From contig NZ_JBHVRO010000002.1 in the NCBI RefSeq assembly GCF_042885655.1, positions 124,001 to 188,000 of the forward strand: DNA of 64,000 nt, in the 5' to 3' direction. Position 1 is the stretch's first letter; each line of letters starts with the position of its first letter. This document shows, one piece after another, positions 44,235-52,296 of the stretch. This DNA comes from Psychrobacillus sp042885655. Lineage in GTDB: Bacteria; Bacillota; Bacilli; Bacillales_A; Planococcaceae. A program made the position numbers and the translations under genes. The notes beneath the pieces were generated by a model. The model did not search any database, was not told the DNA's origin, and saw only the letters and a list, made by a program, of their open reading frames with translations.

Positions 44235-44447
44235 AGGATTTTGGAGAGAATTATAATTGTATTCCTTTATAGAAATTGCACATATGGAATATTATTTAAT
44301 AAGTGCAATTGATTCAATTGTTAATTTGTTGTTTAAACATGGATTGTCCCATCCAATCACGATAGAAAAAATTATCAAGTACCAGGCATTAAATGAAAAT
44401 CTCAACATATATAGGTATATTCGTTCGAATTTGATGAGGAGGATATC

Positions 44448-45545
44448 ATGCAACCTATATTACCTATGGAAAAATATTTTGGGCAGTTTGAACTGGTGCA
44501 TACTTTTTATGGGGCTATGCCTACAGGTGTCAGCGTTTCCGAAACTGGTCGTATTTTTGTTTGCTTTCCGAAATGGGGAGACAACGTTCAATTTACTGTG
44601 GCGGAAATTGTTGAGGGTGAATTGCAGCCTTATCCCAGTTTTGAAGCTAATTTGGTTAATACTAGAAATATTACGATGTCTCTCGTCAGTGTCCAAAGTA
44701 TCGTTGCTGATGGAAGAGGAACACTTTGGGTATTAGACACAGGAGCACCAAATTTTTCTGAACCTATTCAAGGGGGAGCAAAATTAGTTGCTGTTGATTT
44801 AAGCACGAATACAATAAGGAGAGTATATACCTTTACAGAAGATGTTGTCTTGCTAACGACTTATTTGAATGATGTCCGTTTGGATTTTCGGGTTGGAAGA
44901 GCAGGCTATGCATATATTACGGATTCTTCTTCCAGAGGGACAGGGGGCATTATCGTCGTAGATTTAGAAAGTGGGAACGCGTTTAGACGGTTAAATGGGG
45001 CAATATCAACCTCACCTGATCCCTATTTTTTACCGAAAGTAGAAGGTGAAATTTTGATGAATCGAAACCCGGACGGCTCGACTTTCCCATTTAGATTGGC
45101 TTCCGATAGTTTAGCAATTTCTTCTGATGGAAAGGTTTTATTTTATGCTCCGCTAACCAGCCGACAGCTGTTCTCGATCTCAACAGAAGCCCTAAGAGAC
45201 AGAAGGATACAGGACATTAATTTATCCCAATATGTGCAGTATTGGGGGGAAAAAGGCGCTTCTGATGGAATGATCACCGGCGCAAAAGGAACCATTTATG
45301 CGGGAGACTATGAAAACAACAGTATCCGAAAGATATTGCCGAATGGCGTAATGGAAACCATCGCACATGACCCTAGAATTTTATGGCCGGATACTTTTTC
45401 GATTGGCCCCGATCAATACTTATATGTAATAGTGAATCAATTACATCGGCAGGCGAGATTTCATTATGGAAGAGACCTGCGGAAAAAACCATACAGTTTA
45501 CTTCGTATGAGAATTGATGAATTCCCTGCTCCTACCTTTTCATAG
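44448..45545 (+). CDS. Major royal jelly protein/yellow-family protein
   Basis: A 365-residue beta-propeller-type protein of the MRJP family (PF03022). Recognisable pieces: GVSVSETGRIFVCFPKWGD near residue 30, LWVLDTGAPN, YITDSSSRGTGGIIVVDLES, LASDSLAISSDGKVLFYAPL and DTFSIGPDQYLYVIVNQLH. No signal peptide is visible, so it is probably cytosolic. Bacterial members have no settled function. The ribosome site GAGGAGG is excellent. Codon use is slightly richer in G/C than its neighbours. Monocistronic. Confidence 0.85.
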   Translation: MQPILPMEKYFGQFELVHTFYGAMPTGVSVSETGRIFVCFPKWGDNVQFTVAEIVEGELQPYPSFEANLVNTRNITMSLVSVQSIVADGRGTLWVLDTGAPNFSEPIQGGAKLVAVDLSTNTIRRVYTFTEDVVLLTTYLNDVRLDFRVGRAGYAYITDSSSRGTGGIIVVDLESGNAFRRLNGAISTSPDPYFLPKVEGEILMNRNPDGSTFPFRLASDSLAISSDGKVLFYAPLTSRQLFSISTEALRDRRIQDINLSQYVQYWGEKGASDGMITGAKGTIYAGDYENNSIRKILPNGVMETIAHDPRILWPDTFSIGPDQYLYVIVNQLHRQARFHYGRDLRKKPYSLLRMRIDEFPAPTFS

Positions 45546-45567
45546 TAATCTTAAACGAAGGTAGTTA

Positions 45568-45592
45568 TCCCTCATGAGGGAGCTCTTTTTTG
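45568..45592 (+). terminator. Terminator of MRJP-family gene
   Basis: TCCCTCATGAGGGA palindrome followed by GCTCTTTTTTG. Confidence 0.7.
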
Positions 45593-45881
45593 TCAGTTAA
45601 AATAAGAAACAGGTATCTGTGCAAGAAACGATTCGGATAGTAAACTACAATAAAGGATCTACCATATTCCAAAAACGAACCCTCAGATGAAAAAGAAGCT
45701 AAATGGTGAAGTGTGTACGATTATAATCAACTGCTGAATTAAGTTTTGCTGATGGAAATCTGATGTGGTTTGAATATTTTGAACGTAATTATTCATTCTT
45801 TTATATAATGTTAGTAAGTAAAGGAGCCACTGTTTTTCGCAGCCATTTCTTAGAATTTGTAATCGAGGAGTAAGAGAGTAG

Positions 45882-46025
45882 AGGGGGGAAGTAGATATAA
45901 CCAAAGGAAAAGATCAAAGATTAAGTAAGGATTTAATACTTAAATTTTTTGGAGCTGCCATCGTAGGGACAGTAAAAGCGTGGATTACTACTGGATTATC
46001 AGAACCCTCGAAAGTTGTGAAGTAA
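45882..46025 (+). pseudogene. C-terminal relic of a TetR-family regulator
   Basis: The frame ending at TAA 46023-46025 reads LILKFFGAAIVGTVKAWITT then GLSEPSKVVK, the closing helices of TetR-type ligand-binding domains (typically FF..GI.G.I..W). Upstream it hits a TAG at 45879 with no HTH, so about 150 residues are missing. The ribosome-like GAGGGGGGAA before it is coincidental. Confidence 0.5.
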
Positions 46026-46029
46026 TATA

Positions 46030-46074
46030 CTTAAACAAACGGGGGCGTCGATCCAAAAAAGAATTGATGCCTTT
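46030..46074. repeat. Long-form repeat, copy 1
   Basis: CTTAAACAAACGGGGGCGTC then GATCCAAAAAAGAATTGATGCC: GGCGTCGAT can pair with ATTGATGCC. It shares GGGGGCGTYGATYCAAAAA with 56243-56288. Confidence 0.6.
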
Positions 46075-46102
46075 ACAGCCTTTAAGATTGTGAAATGTTA
46101 CA

Positions 46103-46133
46103 CTTAAACTAATGGTGCAGTTTAGTTCAAGAA
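46103..46133. repeat. TTCAACTAA-family palindrome
   Basis: CTTAAACTAA faces TTAGTTCAAG around a TGGTGCAGT centre. Confidence 0.65.
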
Positions 46134-46263
46134 GGCACTATCCGAAAATAGTGGAATATAATTAAGAAATTTAGGGGTTTACTGATGGATATAAAATTAA
46201 GTGCAAAAGTATATAGAATAGGTGTTTCAATAGGTCTTCTAACCACCCAATATTAAATGGGCT

Positions 46264-46295
46264 CTTCAACTAATGGGGCTAGGGCTTAGTGTAAG
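46264..46295. repeat. TTCAACTAA-family palindrome, degenerate
   Basis: CTTCAACTAATGGGGC then GGGCTTAGTGTAAG: recognisable arms with several changes. Confidence 0.5.
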
Positions 46296-46443
46296 AAATT
46301 AAACTCACATGACAACTTTTTATAAACTAGTCAGAGAGTATGAAGAAACATTTTAGTTCTACCTATATTTAAGAAGAAACTTATATCACGAATTAGATTT
46401 CCACGAATATATATAAAGTCATTTAATTTCTTTTAATAATACT

Positions 46444-46480
46444 GAGCCTTACTACATTTTAATATGTAGTAAGGCTCTTT
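46444..46480. terminator. Strong hairpin terminator
   Basis: GAGCCTTACTACAT (46444-46457) pairs perfectly with ATGTAGTAAGGCTC (46464-46477), followed by TTTAGTTT. No intact gene ends next to it on the plus strand; on the minus strand it lies beyond the EAL relic. Confidence 0.75.
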
Positions 46481-46569
46481 AGTTTAAATACATTTTATTT
46501 TTACGAACTAATTTTTAGTATACATAATTCGATTTTCAGAAAGTGTTGAGTCAATATCTAAATATTTAC

Positions 46570-46860
46570 TGTCTATTCGCTCTGTTTATCTAGCATTTTT
46601 AAAGTGTGGGCAACACTAATAATTGCTTTTACAATAGCTGTATTTGTTATTTTCGAAATTTCTAACGAATGATTAATCGATTATAAGAAATCAATTGGTA
46701 GTTTATTTAAGTAACTGAGAGATGAATATCCTGTACCGAAGTCATCTAAAGACACCTTAATTCCTAGTTTTCTTAGTTTTCTAGCTCACCAATTGTAATT
46801 TCAATATCATGTAAAGCTACACTTTCTGTAATTTCTAAATTTAAGCGTTCTGTCGGAAAA
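46570..46860 (-). pseudogene. Relic of an EAL phosphodiesterase domain
   Basis: On the minus strand one frame reads PTERLNLEITESVALHDIEI and ends at a stop after TIGELEN. A second frame resumes with KLRKLGIKVSLDDFGTGYSS, LSYLNKLPIDFL, an in-frame TAA, then TNTAIVKAIISVAHTLKM. These are EAL motifs in the right order (LEITES, DDFGTGYSSL, the helix before AEGVE) with a frameshift and a nonsense codon. It lies directly downstream of the intact GGDEF-EAL kinase gene. Confidence 0.8.
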
Positions 46861-46892
46861 AGAAGTCGTTGCCAATAAAGTTAGCTATTATT

Positions 46893-49800
46893 TTAACAAA
46901 GGGGCAACCGAATTTCAACAGTTGTTCCTTGATTTTTTTCACTTATGAATGTGATAGTCCCCTTATGCAGACTTATGATCCTTAAACATAACATTAAACC
47001 TAAGCCTGTCCCTTTTTCTTTGTTACTAAAAAAAGGTTCCCCCAATTTTTTGAGTCGTTCCTCATTAATTCCAACACCATTATCGATGATCTTTATCAAT
47101 ACATTTGACTTCTCTTTAATGGCTTGGATGTTCACGCAACCTCCATTATGAATTGCTTCAATACTATTTTTAATTAGGTTAATAAGTACTTGTTTGATTT
47201 GGTTAATATCGCACCAAATCAGAGGAATGTTTGGTTCAACTTGACTGAATATTTGTACATTTTGTAAGTTTGCCTCTGATTCCATCAGTATCTCAACATC
47301 TTTTAGTAGCTTTTTAGGATTAATCTTCTTTATTTGAATATCTTTTGGCTGTGCGAGATTAAGAAACTCTTTAATAATATCCTCAAGACGATTAAACTCA
47401 TCATAAATGACTTCAAAGAATTCTTGTTTAATTATTCCTTGTTGTAATAGCTGAATAAGGCCTCTTATTGATGTAAGAGGATTTCTTATTTCATGGGCGA
47501 CACCAGCAGCAAGTTCCCCTACCACAGTTAATTTTTCTGTCTTAGAAAGCTGTTCTTCTGCATTTCTTTTTTCTGTGATATCTCTACCAACCACAATAAT
47601 ATGCTCCGTTTCACCATTTCCTCCAATTACAGGTGTACCCATACACTCCATTAAGATCCAATACCCATTATCATGTAACAAACGAAATTCCACTTGTAAG
47701 GGAGATTTCGTTTTGCCAATCTGGTAAAATTTCATTAATAATAATGGAACGTCATCGGGATGTATTCTATCTATTATATTATTGTTAACAACATCTTTTT
47801 GGGAAAAACCAATTACTTTTACGTTAGATGGGGATGCATACAAAACATGTCCGTTAATGTCAAATAACATAATTGAGTCAGTCATGTTTTCTGTAATTAA
47901 GCGATATTTGTATTCACTTTCTCTCAAAGCTTCCTCGACTTTTTTGCGTTCTGTTATATCTACACATGATCCAATGACTTCTATCACTTCTCCACTTCGT
48001 TTTATCGGACGTAAAGCAGCCAAATAAAATATTCCATTAATCATGCTCTCGTACGTAACAAGTTCTTCTCCTTCCCAAGCTCTCTGATAATATTTTGTTT
48101 TTTCCATAGCACTTTCAGTTGGAAGAAACTCGTGTACTGTTTTTCCAACCACTTGATTTGGAATTAAACCTAGTCGGTACATTAAATCACCATCACAAAG
48201 TGTGTGAATAAATTGACCAGAGATTTTTTTATACTTAAATATCATTCCTTGTTGCAGTCGAACCGTATCTTGAATTTCCTTTTTTGCTATCTGTATTAAT
48301 TCTTCTGCCCACATTCGATCCTTAATGTCTTGAGAAACTCCATATTCTTTTACAATTTGTTGGATTCCTTGCAATACTTCTTCTAATTCATTTGCAAGTA
48401 AGGGTTTACTAAAGAAATAACCTTGTCCTTCGTTACATAGATGCTGTTGCAGAAACACAAGTTGTTCCTTCGTTTCGATACCTTCCGCGACTACGTTCAA
48501 GTGTAAATTATGTGCCATTGAAATGATGGTTTTAACAATCGTTTCATCGTTAGGATTGTTATAAAGTCCTCTGACAAACGATTGGTCTATTTTTAATGTA
48601 TCAATAGGGAATTGTTTTAAATAGTTTAACGAACTAAATCCTGTTCCAAAGTCATCAATGCTTATGCGAACGCCTAATTGCTTAAGCTGCTGTAATGTTG
48701 AAATGGTACATTCAATATCCGTTGTCATGCTTTCGGTAATCTCAAGTTCCAGATATTGAGGTTTGAGACCTGTTTCTTTTAGAATAGTGGCTACCAAGTT
48801 AACGAAATTGGACTGCGTGAACTGCCTGGCGGATATATTCACAGCCATAACTGTTTTAAACCCTTTTTGTTGCCATGCTTTATTTTGTTTGCATGCAGTA
48901 TACAAAACCCATTCACCGATAGGTATAATTAATCCGGTTTCTTCAGAAATAGGGATAAATGTTGCAGGTGATATCATTCCACTCTCTGGATGATTCCAGC
49001 GGATTAAAGCCTCTACGCCAAGTATATTACCGGTTTTCAAACTGATTTTTGGTTGATAGTGTAACAGGAACTCATCGTGTTCAATTGCTTTATAAAGATC
49101 CACTTCCATTTGCAATGGATTGAATTCGTGTTCATTTATCAAGTAAAACTGATAATTGTTTTTACCTGCTTTTTTTGCTTGATACATAGCAAAATCAGCA
49201 TGTTTAATCAAAGTCTCGACGGTCTCCCCGTTTTCGGGGAAGAGGCTAATACCTATACTTGAAGTATTGAAAATTTCATGATTTTCTATCTTATAAGTAC
49301 CTGCAAGAACATTAAGAACTCGTTGAGCCACCTTTGAAGCAATTGTTTTATCGGCATCAGATAAAACTATGATAAATTCATCTCCACTATGACGGAAAAT
49401 GACATCGTTTCGATGTATGGATGACTTTAAACGCTTCGTCACTTCTTTCAACAGAAGATCGCCTGCATTATGTCCTAAAGAATCATTGATTACTTTGAAA
49501 CGATCAAGATCAATCATTAACACAGCCATGCTCTGTTTCTTCTCAGCGGCACCCGTTAATTCATTTGGAAGACGTGAATGTAACATATTTCGGTTAGGTA
49601 GACCTGTTAGATAATCATAAAAGGCTATGCAATCATTGTCTTTTTCAACTTGTTTTGAAATATTTTGTGAAATCCCTAATTTTTCTGTTGCAGTTTTTTG
49701 GTCGGTAATATCGAATAAGATACCAAGAGTTAAATCAACTTTTCCTTTCTTGTTTTTTACAATATTGACGCTATTTTGAACCCATCTAATAACCCCATCT

Positions 49801-50093
49801 GATCGAATAATTCTGTACTCAGTATCAGACGATATACCTGATAATAGCTTTTCTATGTGACTATCAACTAGATTCATATCTTCTGGACAAACGAGATTTT
49901 TCCATAATTGAGGATTTTTTTCAAAATCCTTTTGTGTATGTCCATATATTTTGGCAACTTCATTTGAAACCCATAGAGTATTTTTTTTGAAATCCATATA
50001 CCAAATAGGTGAGCTAACGCTATCAATTACTTTTTTAATGAATTCGATATCTTTATTATTTCTAAATAGATCAGTTATATTATTAATATTCAT
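46893..50093 (-). CDS. Hybrid PAS-GGDEF-EAL-PAS-PAS-histidine kinase
   Basis: A 1066-residue soluble multidomain protein. Order: PAS/PAC (about 20-135), GGDEF domain (155-320; signature SGDEF near 238), EAL domain (335-580; EALIRW, NISARQF, LEITESM, DDFGTGFSSLNYL, AEGIETK, GYFFSKP all intact), PAS (620-720), PAS/PAC (725-850), HisKA with the phospho-His in VGELAAGVAHEIRNPLTSIR, and HATPase with LINLIKNSIEAI and GTGLGLMLC. The kinase half resembles Bacillus sporulation kinases. The EAL should hydrolyse c-di-GMP; the GGDEF inhibitory-site Arg is His. ATG 50093 fits GAGGA better than ATG 50099. No partner regulator adjoins it. Confidence 0.9.
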   Translation of the reverse strand: MNINNITDLFRNNKDIEFIKKVIDSVSSPIWYMDFKKNTLWVSNEVAKIYGHTQKDFEKNPQLWKNLVCPEDMNLVDSHIEKLLSGISSDTEYRIIRSDGVIRWVQNSVNIVKNKKGKVDLTLGILFDITDQKTATEKLGISQNISKQVEKDNDCIAFYDYLTGLPNRNMLHSRLPNELTGAAEKKQSMAVLMIDLDRFKVINDSLGHNAGDLLLKEVTKRLKSSIHRNDVIFRHSGDEFIIVLSDADKTIASKVAQRVLNVLAGTYKIENHEIFNTSSIGISLFPENGETVETLIKHADFAMYQAKKAGKNNYQFYLINEHEFNPLQMEVDLYKAIEHDEFLLHYQPKISLKTGNILGVEALIRWNHPESGMISPATFIPISEETGLIIPIGEWVLYTACKQNKAWQQKGFKTVMAVNISARQFTQSNFVNLVATILKETGLKPQYLELEITESMTTDIECTISTLQQLKQLGVRISIDDFGTGFSSLNYLKQFPIDTLKIDQSFVRGLYNNPNDETIVKTIISMAHNLHLNVVAEGIETKEQLVFLQQHLCNEGQGYFFSKPLLANELEEVLQGIQQIVKEYGVSQDIKDRMWAEELIQIAKKEIQDTVRLQQGMIFKYKKISGQFIHTLCDGDLMYRLGLIPNQVVGKTVHEFLPTESAMEKTKYYQRAWEGEELVTYESMINGIFYLAALRPIKRSGEVIEVIGSCVDITERKKVEEALRESEYKYRLITENMTDSIMLFDINGHVLYASPSNVKVIGFSQKDVVNNNIIDRIHPDDVPLLLMKFYQIGKTKSPLQVEFRLLHDNGYWILMECMGTPVIGGNGETEHIIVVGRDITEKRNAEEQLSKTEKLTVVGELAAGVAHEIRNPLTSIRGLIQLLQQGIIKQEFFEVIYDEFNRLEDIIKEFLNLAQPKDIQIKKINPKKLLKDVEILMESEANLQNVQIFSQVEPNIPLIWCDINQIKQVLINLIKNSIEAIHNGGCVNIQAIKEKSNVLIKIIDNGVGINEERLKKLGEPFFSNKEKGTGLGLMLCLRIISLHKGTITFISEKNQGTTVEIRLPLC

Positions 50094-50310
50094 TTTCATT
50101 CCTCATTTATTTATTATAAGTACAAAGGATGCAATCTTCTAAGAGAAGTATTTTTATTAAAAATAGCTTATGTAGCCGAGTTATCATTAAATCTGTTTCT
50201 TAGAATTATAAACCCTTTAATTTAGAGGGACAACAAAAAATATTGAATTTTCCGATATTTATATCAATACTATACTTAAAAATCGTTAAACTTCTTAGGT
50301 GGTTCTTTTT

Positions 50311-50346
50311 CTTGTTGAACTAAAGCAGCAGGTTAGTTTAAGAAGG
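50311..50346. repeat. TTCAACTAA-family palindrome
   Basis: CTTGTTGAACTAA faces TTAGTTTAAGAAGG around AGCAGCAGG; a CTTCTTA upstream (50291) may lengthen the structure. Confidence 0.65.
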
Positions 50347-50519
50347 ATGTAGAGAAAATAATAAGAATTCAGGATACAAATTATATGAACTTATTTGTTA
50401 GAACAGATAATTTAAATGCTCTTCCTTCCATTAAAAAGGGCTGAAACCTAGGATGTAGTTCGACTAATTTTGCAATAAAGTAACATCACAGTTCATTTGT
50501 AAGTTGAACTAAACAAAGG

Positions 50520-50559
50520 CTAGAGCAAAATTCAGACTTTCCCGGCTGAAGAGCTCTAG
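50520..50559. repeat. Conserved-loop hairpin, copy 2
   Basis: CTAGAGC/GCTCTAG outer and TTCAG/CTGAA inner stems enclose ACTTTCCCGG. Compared with copy 1 (37685) the inner pair A-T became T-A on both sides, while the loop ACTTTCCYGR is kept. Confidence 0.65.
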
Positions 50560-50613
50560 CATATAAAGCTTATGCAAATATACGTGGATTTAAACCGAAA
50601 GGAGGAAATGAAG

Positions 50614-50838
50614 TTGGCTAACATAAATGATTTTACACAAAAGGAAAAGCAAAATGCATTGGACGAAGCCCGTATAATAATGCAAATGAAAGTATTCAAA
50701 ATGAAGGATTATGAACGGGTTGCATACTATTCAGAAGAAGATGCAAAGGTATACTATCACAATCTTACTGGGAGTGACATGGGAGACATTGTAGAAGAAT
50801 TTGAAGGTGAAGTGCCTTTTAGCAATACAGTGTATTAG
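50614..50838 (+). CDS. Hypothetical small acidic protein
   Basis: A 74-residue protein starting at TTG 50614, 8 bases behind AAAGGAGG. MANINDFTQKEKQNALDEAR is a helical opening; the rest is acidic and Tyr-rich (YYSEEDAKVYYHNLTGSD). Not recognised. The strong ribosome site supports translation. No terminator directly follows. Confidence 0.6.
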   Translation: MANINDFTQKEKQNALDEARIIMQMKVFKMKDYERVAYYSEEDAKVYYHNLTGSDMGDIVEEFEGEVPFSNTVY

Positions 50839-51037
50839 GATAAAGAAGAAGTTAAAAAATTAGAAGGAAATCCAAAATTTGAGCGAGAAGAAAATAGTCG
50901 ATTTGGCGATTGTTTTTCAATTCCTTTCTGGGTGGTGTATCAATAACTTTTCCGAACTATATCCAGGTTGCATTGCTACTACAGAAGAATAATTTATTTC
51001 ATAGTTCGACCATAATGTGTAATAAATGAGAAGGTGC

Positions 51038-51071
51038 TTATTCAACTAACGGGTGCTTTAATTGAATTAGA
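51038..51071. repeat. TTCAACTAA-family palindrome
   Basis: CTTATTCAACTAACGGGTGC then TTTAATTGAATTAG. Confidence 0.65.
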
Positions 51072-51079
51072 ATTCTACG

Positions 51080-51108
51080 AAAAGGACCAGTTTGGTCCTT
51101 TTTTCTTT
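51080..51108 (+). terminator. Terminator
   Basis: AAAAGGACCA pairs with TGGTCCTTTT over GTT, followed by TTCTTTT. It could end the transcript of the 74-residue gene. Confidence 0.75.
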
Positions 51109-51214
51109 TGGAAAACTATCAATATTTTACAGGTAGATCAAAGTAAGTAATTCCTATACAAAGTCTAAAAGTGTTAAGAAATAGACCATCTTTAATTCAC
51201 TCGAAATGTATTCC

Positions 51215-51285
51215 ATATTCGAACGAATATTTGTCTAAAAGTTTGTATATAACTAATAGTACAAAACATTACTAACAATTAGACA
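51215..51285. promoter_or_regulatory. Palindromes before serine recombinase (possible res site or operator)
   Basis: ATATTCGAACGAATAT (51215-51230) is a perfect palindrome; TGTCTAA (51232-51238) and TTAGACA (51279-51285) form a second inverted pair. Resolvases commonly bind and recombine such sites next to their own gene. Confidence 0.4.
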
Positions 51286-51298
51286 GAGGAGTGGAATT

Positions 51299-51895
51299 GT
51301 GGGTGAAAAAGTTGGGTATGGTCGCGTTTCTAGTGAAGGTCAAGAATTAACAACACAAATCGAAACTTTAAAAGAAGCAGGATGTGTAAAATTATTCGTC
51401 GAGAAAGTAACTGGCACAAGTACAAAGAATCGTATCAAGTTAAAAGAATTACTTGAATATGTTCGTGAAGGAGATACAGTGTTTGTCACGAAAATCGATC
51501 GACTAGCTAGAAGCATTATCGACTTAAATAAAATTGTTGCAGAATTAAACGAGACAGGTGTTAGTGTTGTTTTCCTTCGGGACAACATAACGTTTGGAGC
51601 AGGTAAGGACAACACAAGTCTAAACAAATTGATGTTCAACATCTTAGGAAGCTTTGCACAATTTGAGCGTGATATTATTGTTGAAAGAACAAGTGAAGGT
51701 AGGAAACGAGCAAAGGCAGCAGGGAAACATATGGGCCGTATTGGACAACCTGAAAAGAAAGTACAACAAGCATTAAAATTGATGGGTGCAAGAGAAGCAA
51801 ACGGTATGACTGTTGCTGATATTGTTAAGCTTACAGGGGTACCGAAGCCAACTATTTATTTGAAAATAAAAGAACAAAAAGTGATTAAAATGTAG
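51299..51895 (+). CDS. Serine recombinase (resolvase/invertase family)
   Basis: A 198-residue small serine recombinase. The catalytic Ser lies in YGRVSSEGQ; other active-site parts are VFVTKIDRLARSI and the E-helix start FAQFERDIIVERTSEGRKRA. A C-terminal HTH (VADIVKLTGVPKPTIYLKIK) binds DNA. The start is GTG 51299 with GAGGAG 7 bases upstream. Resolvase versus invertase cannot be told from the sequence. No transposase adjoins it, so it may be a remnant of a larger element or serve the nearby accessory region. Confidence 0.88.
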   Translation: MGEKVGYGRVSSEGQELTTQIETLKEAGCVKLFVEKVTGTSTKNRIKLKELLEYVREGDTVFVTKIDRLARSIIDLNKIVAELNETGVSVVFLRDNITFGAGKDNTSLNKLMFNILGSFAQFERDIIVERTSEGRKRAKAAGKHMGRIGQPEKKVQQALKLMGAREANGMTVADIVKLTGVPKPTIYLKIKEQKVIKM

Positions 51896-52296
51896 AGACC
51901 ATAGATGTTTATCTGATTAAAGCAAAATGATTAATTTTGAAGATATGAGAAAAGCCCAACCCAACTATAAATATATAGATGGTAAGACACTCGTAGAAAT
52001 CACAGAGGAGCTTAACTACAGTTCCAGTTACATCTATAAGAAGCATGCCGAGATAGTTAAGACGATTCGATTCGTAAATGAAATAATATTTTCACTTTAC
52101 TGACACCCAATAGCGTGAATGGTGAGTATTGTAAATTCATTTTATTATAAGAGTATAAAGAACCGTGATAAAGTTCTTTTCTCCCTTTCAAATACCACTT
52201 GATGAAAATGTCTGAGTAGTTTTATTTATTTTGGAAAATTAGAAGGACTTTTTTCTTGCTTGTCGAATAGTGACAATTGAAGGGAGAAGATGATGA
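51896..52296. other. Intergenic region with one possible small gene
   Basis: Apart from the 58-codon frame at 51927-52103, nothing is recognisable. The promoter of the next operon should lie in 52200-52290. Confidence 0.5.
51927..52103 (+). CDS. Possible small HTH protein or relic
   Basis: A 58-codon frame (MINFEDMRKAQPNYKYIDGK, TLVEITEELNYSSSYIYKKH) reads like the C-terminal HTH of phage ArpU/sigma-like regulators. It has no clear ribosome site, so it may be the tail of a lost gene. Confidence 0.35.
   Translation: MINFEDMRKAQPNYKYIDGKTLVEITEELNYSSSYIYKKHAEIVKTIRFVNEIIFSLY

Larger units (their letters stand above)
45593..46892. other. 1.3-kb decay zone: relics, repeats and a terminator
   Basis: No intact gene. 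From left to right: a TetR-regulator tail (45882-46025), a long-form repeat (46030-46074), two palindromic repeats (46103, 46264), a strong hairpin terminator (46444-46480) and an EAL-domain relic on the minus strand (46570-46860). Confidence 0.7.
50094..50613. other. Intergenic region with repeats
   Basis: No gene. It carries a TTCAACTAA-family palindrome (50311-50346) and the second conserved-loop hairpin (50520-50559), preceded by an extra GTTGAACTAAACAAAGG. Confidence 0.6.
50839..51298. other. Intergenic region: repeat, terminator and recombination-type palindromes
   Basis: No gene. It contains a palindromic repeat (51038-51071), a terminator (51080-51108) and, next to the recombinase start, two inverted repeats (51215-51230 and 51232/51285). 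Confidence 0.6.

Noticed and set aside
44257..44736. 159-codon open frame before and across the MRJP gene
   Set aside because: It starts at a TTG without a ribosome site and overlaps the well-supported MRJP frame by about 290 bases in another phase.
45683..45904. Minus-strand 73-codon frame
   Set aside because: Low-complexity product, no ribosome site, lies in the decay zone.
51299..52103. Complete transposon around the serine recombinase
   Set aside because: No transposase and no terminal inverted repeats were found nearby.
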